Position numbers and translations under genes: made by a program. Positions 62,271 through 64,000 of a DNA stretch of 64,000 nucleotides are shown piece by piece. Source of the DNA: an uncultured Sphingomonadaceae bacterium (GTDB lineage Bacteria > Pseudomonadota > Alphaproteobacteria > Sphingomonadales > Sphingomonadaceae). The notes below the pieces were generated by a model. That model ran no database searches. It had not been told where the DNA came from and saw only the letters and a program-made list of their open reading frames with translations. The stretch's first letter is position 1; each line of letters begins with the position of its first letter. Location of the stretch: positions 1,364,001 through 1,428,000 of the forward strand of contig CANLUL010000001.1 in assembly GCA_947494305.1 (NCBI GenBank). Reading direction: 5' to 3'.

Positions 62271-62738
62271 ATGCAGAAAACAAAGAAAAAGATTACTGGC
62301 TTTCATGTTACACTGATGTTCATGGCCTTTTTTGGGGTGATCATGGCAGTTAATTTTCTGATGGCGAGCCTGGCATTAGGCTCCTTTAGCGGGACGGTGG
62401 TCGATAACAGCTATGTTGCCAGCCAGAAATACAATGAATGGTTGGAAGAAAGTAGGCAGGAAGCCGCTCATGGTTGGATTGTTGGCGAACCAAAACGTAC
62501 AGATGACAAGCTACAACTATCTGTCTTGGACGCCGAAGGTGCAGCGCTGTCCGATCCCAAAATTTCCGCTATTGCTTATCACCCAGTCGGCCAGACGGAG
62601 GCCATCAACCTGACCTTTACAGAAAACGCCGGTGGACTGTATCAAAGCAATGAAGCGCTACCTGCTGGTCGATGGAAACTGAAGATTTCTATCTCAGAAG
62701 ATGTTCGCAACCTTGATATGGTAAGCGAAATCAAGTGA
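62271..62738 (+). CDS. ccoH: FixH/CcoH family protein
   Basis: The 155-residue protein has one N-terminal helix (VTLMFMAFFGVIMAVNFLMA), the pattern SFSGTVVDNSYVASQKYNEW, then an Ig-like beta domain with DAEGAALSDPKISAIA. This is the standard FixH layout, an assembly factor for cbb3 oxidase. It lies between ccoG and ccoI, and its stop overlaps the ccoI start (GTGA). Confidence 0.93.
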   Translation: MQKTKKKITGFHVTLMFMAFFGVIMAVNFLMASLALGSFSGTVVDNSYVASQKYNEWLEESRQEAAHGWIVGEPKRTDDKLQLSVLDAEGAALSDPKISAIAYHPVGQTEAINLTFTENAGGLYQSNEALPAGRWKLKISISEDVRNLDMVSEIK

Positions 62739-64000
62739 ACGCTTCAGTTGCTCTCGATGATCTGAAGACGGCTGAGACTTCAGAGGATAGCCGCTTCGCC
62801 GTTCCCACGATGCGCTGCGCTGGCTGTATCTCAAAAATCGAACGAGGGCTTGCAGATCTACCAGGTGTAATTCACGCTCGTGTGAATTTCTCGACCAAGC
62901 AAGTCGCTGTTTCACACACACCCGAACTCACTGAAGACAAGTTAAAAGGCGCCATTGGTTTGTTAGGATTTGAGGCTCAAATACTAGCCGATAATCCTCT
63001 CTCGGAAGATCGTGGTGACACCAAGAGATTGCTTCGTGCAGTGGCGGTCGCTGGCTTTGGCATGATGAACATCATGCTGTTGTCCGTCAGCGTCTGGTCT
63101 GGTGCAATAGGCGTTACCAAGGACCTATTCCACTGGCTTTCAGCGCTAATTGCTATTCCGGTAATCGCTTACTCGGGTCGTCCATTTTTTGCATCTGCCG
63201 CAATGGCACTGCGCTATATGCGCACCAACATGGATGTACCAATCAGCATTGGGATTATTCTCGCCACTGGTCTCAGTTTATACGAAACCGCGACCAGTGG
63301 GCCGCATGCGTATTTTGACGGTGTGGTTATGCTCATCTTTTTCCTGCTCGCTGGCCGCGTACTTGACGGAATGATGCGTGACCGGGCTCGCGAGGGCATT
63401 TCAGCTTTATTGAAGCAAACAGCATCAGGAGCCATGATAATTCAGTCCGACGGTACTACCGTTTGGACGAAGGCGGGAGAAATCGAAGCCGGGATGCTGA
63501 TGCAGGTGGCCGCAGGAGATAATCTTGCTGCCGATGGTATCATCATTGAGGGTCGCAGCGGTTTTGATTTCTCCATGCTGACAGGAGAAAGTGATCCACA
63601 AAACCGTTCCGTTGATGATGAAGTTCTTGCCGGAACAACCAACCTAACTGCTCCCGTTAAAGTTCGCGTAACCGCTGCGGGTAAAGATACAAGCATTTCT
63701 GACATCGCCCGATTGATGGATGAGGCAGGTCAGCACCGGTCATTCCACGTGCGTGTTGCCGATCGTGCAGCTCGCTATTATGCCCCTGCGGTACATTGCC
63801 TTGCCCTGCTTGCGTTTGTTGGTTGGATGCTCGCCGGCGTAGGTTGGCATCAGGCATTACTTATTTCTGTCGCCGTTCTCATTATCACCTGCCCCTGCGC
63901 ACTCGGCTTAGCTGTTCCTGCCGCACAGGTGGTTGCCTCAGGTGCCCTGATGCGAAAAGGAGTTTTGGTCAAGGATGGCAGCGCGTTAGAACGTTTGGCC
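62735..64000 (+). CDS. ccoI: Cation-transporting P-type ATPase CcoI, 5' part (3' end outside window)
   Basis: The GTG at 62735 overlaps the ccoH stop and the frame stays open to the end (422 codons). An HMA domain with MRCAGCISKIE (Cys-x-x-Cys) is followed by four helices, the actuator loop with LTGESDPQN, and a transmembrane CPC (ITCPCALGLAVPAAQ). This identifies a P1B copper ATPase, CcoI/FixI, which supplies copper to cbb3 oxidase. The window ends before the phosphorylation site DKTGT. Some isoleucine/glycine-rich helices (VAGFGMMNIMLLSV) fit the family. Confidence 0.95.
   Translation, partial: MNASVALDDLKTAETSEDSRFAVPTMRCAGCISKIERGLADLPGVIHARVNFSTKQVAVSHTPELTEDKLKGAIGLLGFEAQILADNPLSEDRGDTKRLLRAVAVAGFGMMNIMLLSVSVWSGAIGVTKDLFHWLSALIAIPVIAYSGRPFFASAAMALRYMRTNMDVPISIGIILATGLSLYETATSGPHAYFDGVVMLIFFLLAGRVLDGMMRDRAREGISALLKQTASGAMIIQSDGTTVWTKAGEIEAGMLMQVAAGDNLAADGIIIEGRSGFDFSMLTGESDPQNRSVDDEVLAGTTNLTAPVKVRVTAAGKDTSISDIARLMDEAGQHRSFHVRVADRAARYYAPAVHCLALLAFVGWMLAGVGWHQALLISVAVLIITCPCALGLAVPAAQVVASGALMRKGVLVKDGSALERLA

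Overview
The window looks like chromosomal DNA from an aerobic alphaproteobacterium, most likely Sphingomonadales (a marine Parasphingorhabdus/Sphingorhabdus/Sphingopyxis-like genome). The basis is gene content: an RNase E with a basic C-terminal tail, a TrcR/DUF1013 regulator, DUF1192 next to a quinone oxidoreductase, DUF3297, and an FnrL-type regulator beside ccoNOQPGHI. Base composition is near 50% G+C by eye. The genus is inference. I see no rRNA, CRISPR array, insertion sequence, prophage or plasmid replication gene. Genes are tightly packed, with many 1-4 base start/stop overlaps.

Layout. 1-6300 is housekeeping and stress: the end of rne, an M48 protease with TPRs, a DsbA-like thiol oxidoreductase, ppx-rlmE, an FMN reductase and a SRAP protein. 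After tRNA-Gln (6352) come a PH-like protein and an xpaC-telA pair. 9094-13067 is the classic tesA / ybbA-ybbP divergent set. 13064-18439 holds a BASS-type transporter, a secreted TPR protein with a cytochrome c, TypA and a DUF805 protein. 18530-32686 is mostly small-molecule and lipid metabolism: SDR, enoyl-CoA hydratase, VOC proteins, hydrolases, a KAS III, an acyl-CoA ligase, an MFS pump and an MBL-fold hydrolase. It also carries ung and a cold-shock gene. 32818-38013 holds trcR, a Nudix hydrolase, a quinone oxidoreductase, DUF1192 and clpA. 38145-45529 holds small stress and regulatory genes (tandem SpoIIAA-like protein, VOC-WYL pair, GSTs, BI-1, LMW-PTP, Cu/Zn SOD) and folK, and ends in tRNA-Lys.

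46204-55305 is the most accessory-looking part. A GST-like protein and a TetR regulator are transcribed leftward. A GMC oxidoreductase, a DsbA/kappa-GST-like isomerase, an atypical SDR, an aldehyde dehydrogenase, a winged-helix protein and a DUF3604 lipoprotein are transcribed rightward. Two tandem 16-bp palindromes sit in the divergent promoter region. This looks like a TetR-controlled oxidative catabolic or detoxification unit. Its substrate cannot be read from the sequence, and it is the best candidate here for an undescribed pathway.

55477-64000 is respiratory. A flavin reductase fused to a MarR-like domain lies behind an FnrL-type regulator. A perfect FNR box then precedes ccoN-ccoO-ccoQ-ccoP-ccoG-ccoH-ccoI, the cbb3 oxidase and its assembly genes; ccoI is cut by the window end. 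Smaller oddities include a G11 tract at a ribosome-binding position, an apparent one-base frameshift at the start of a DoxX-like gene, a VOC gene that may start at ATT, and a 35-codon ORF behind the acyl-CoA ligase.
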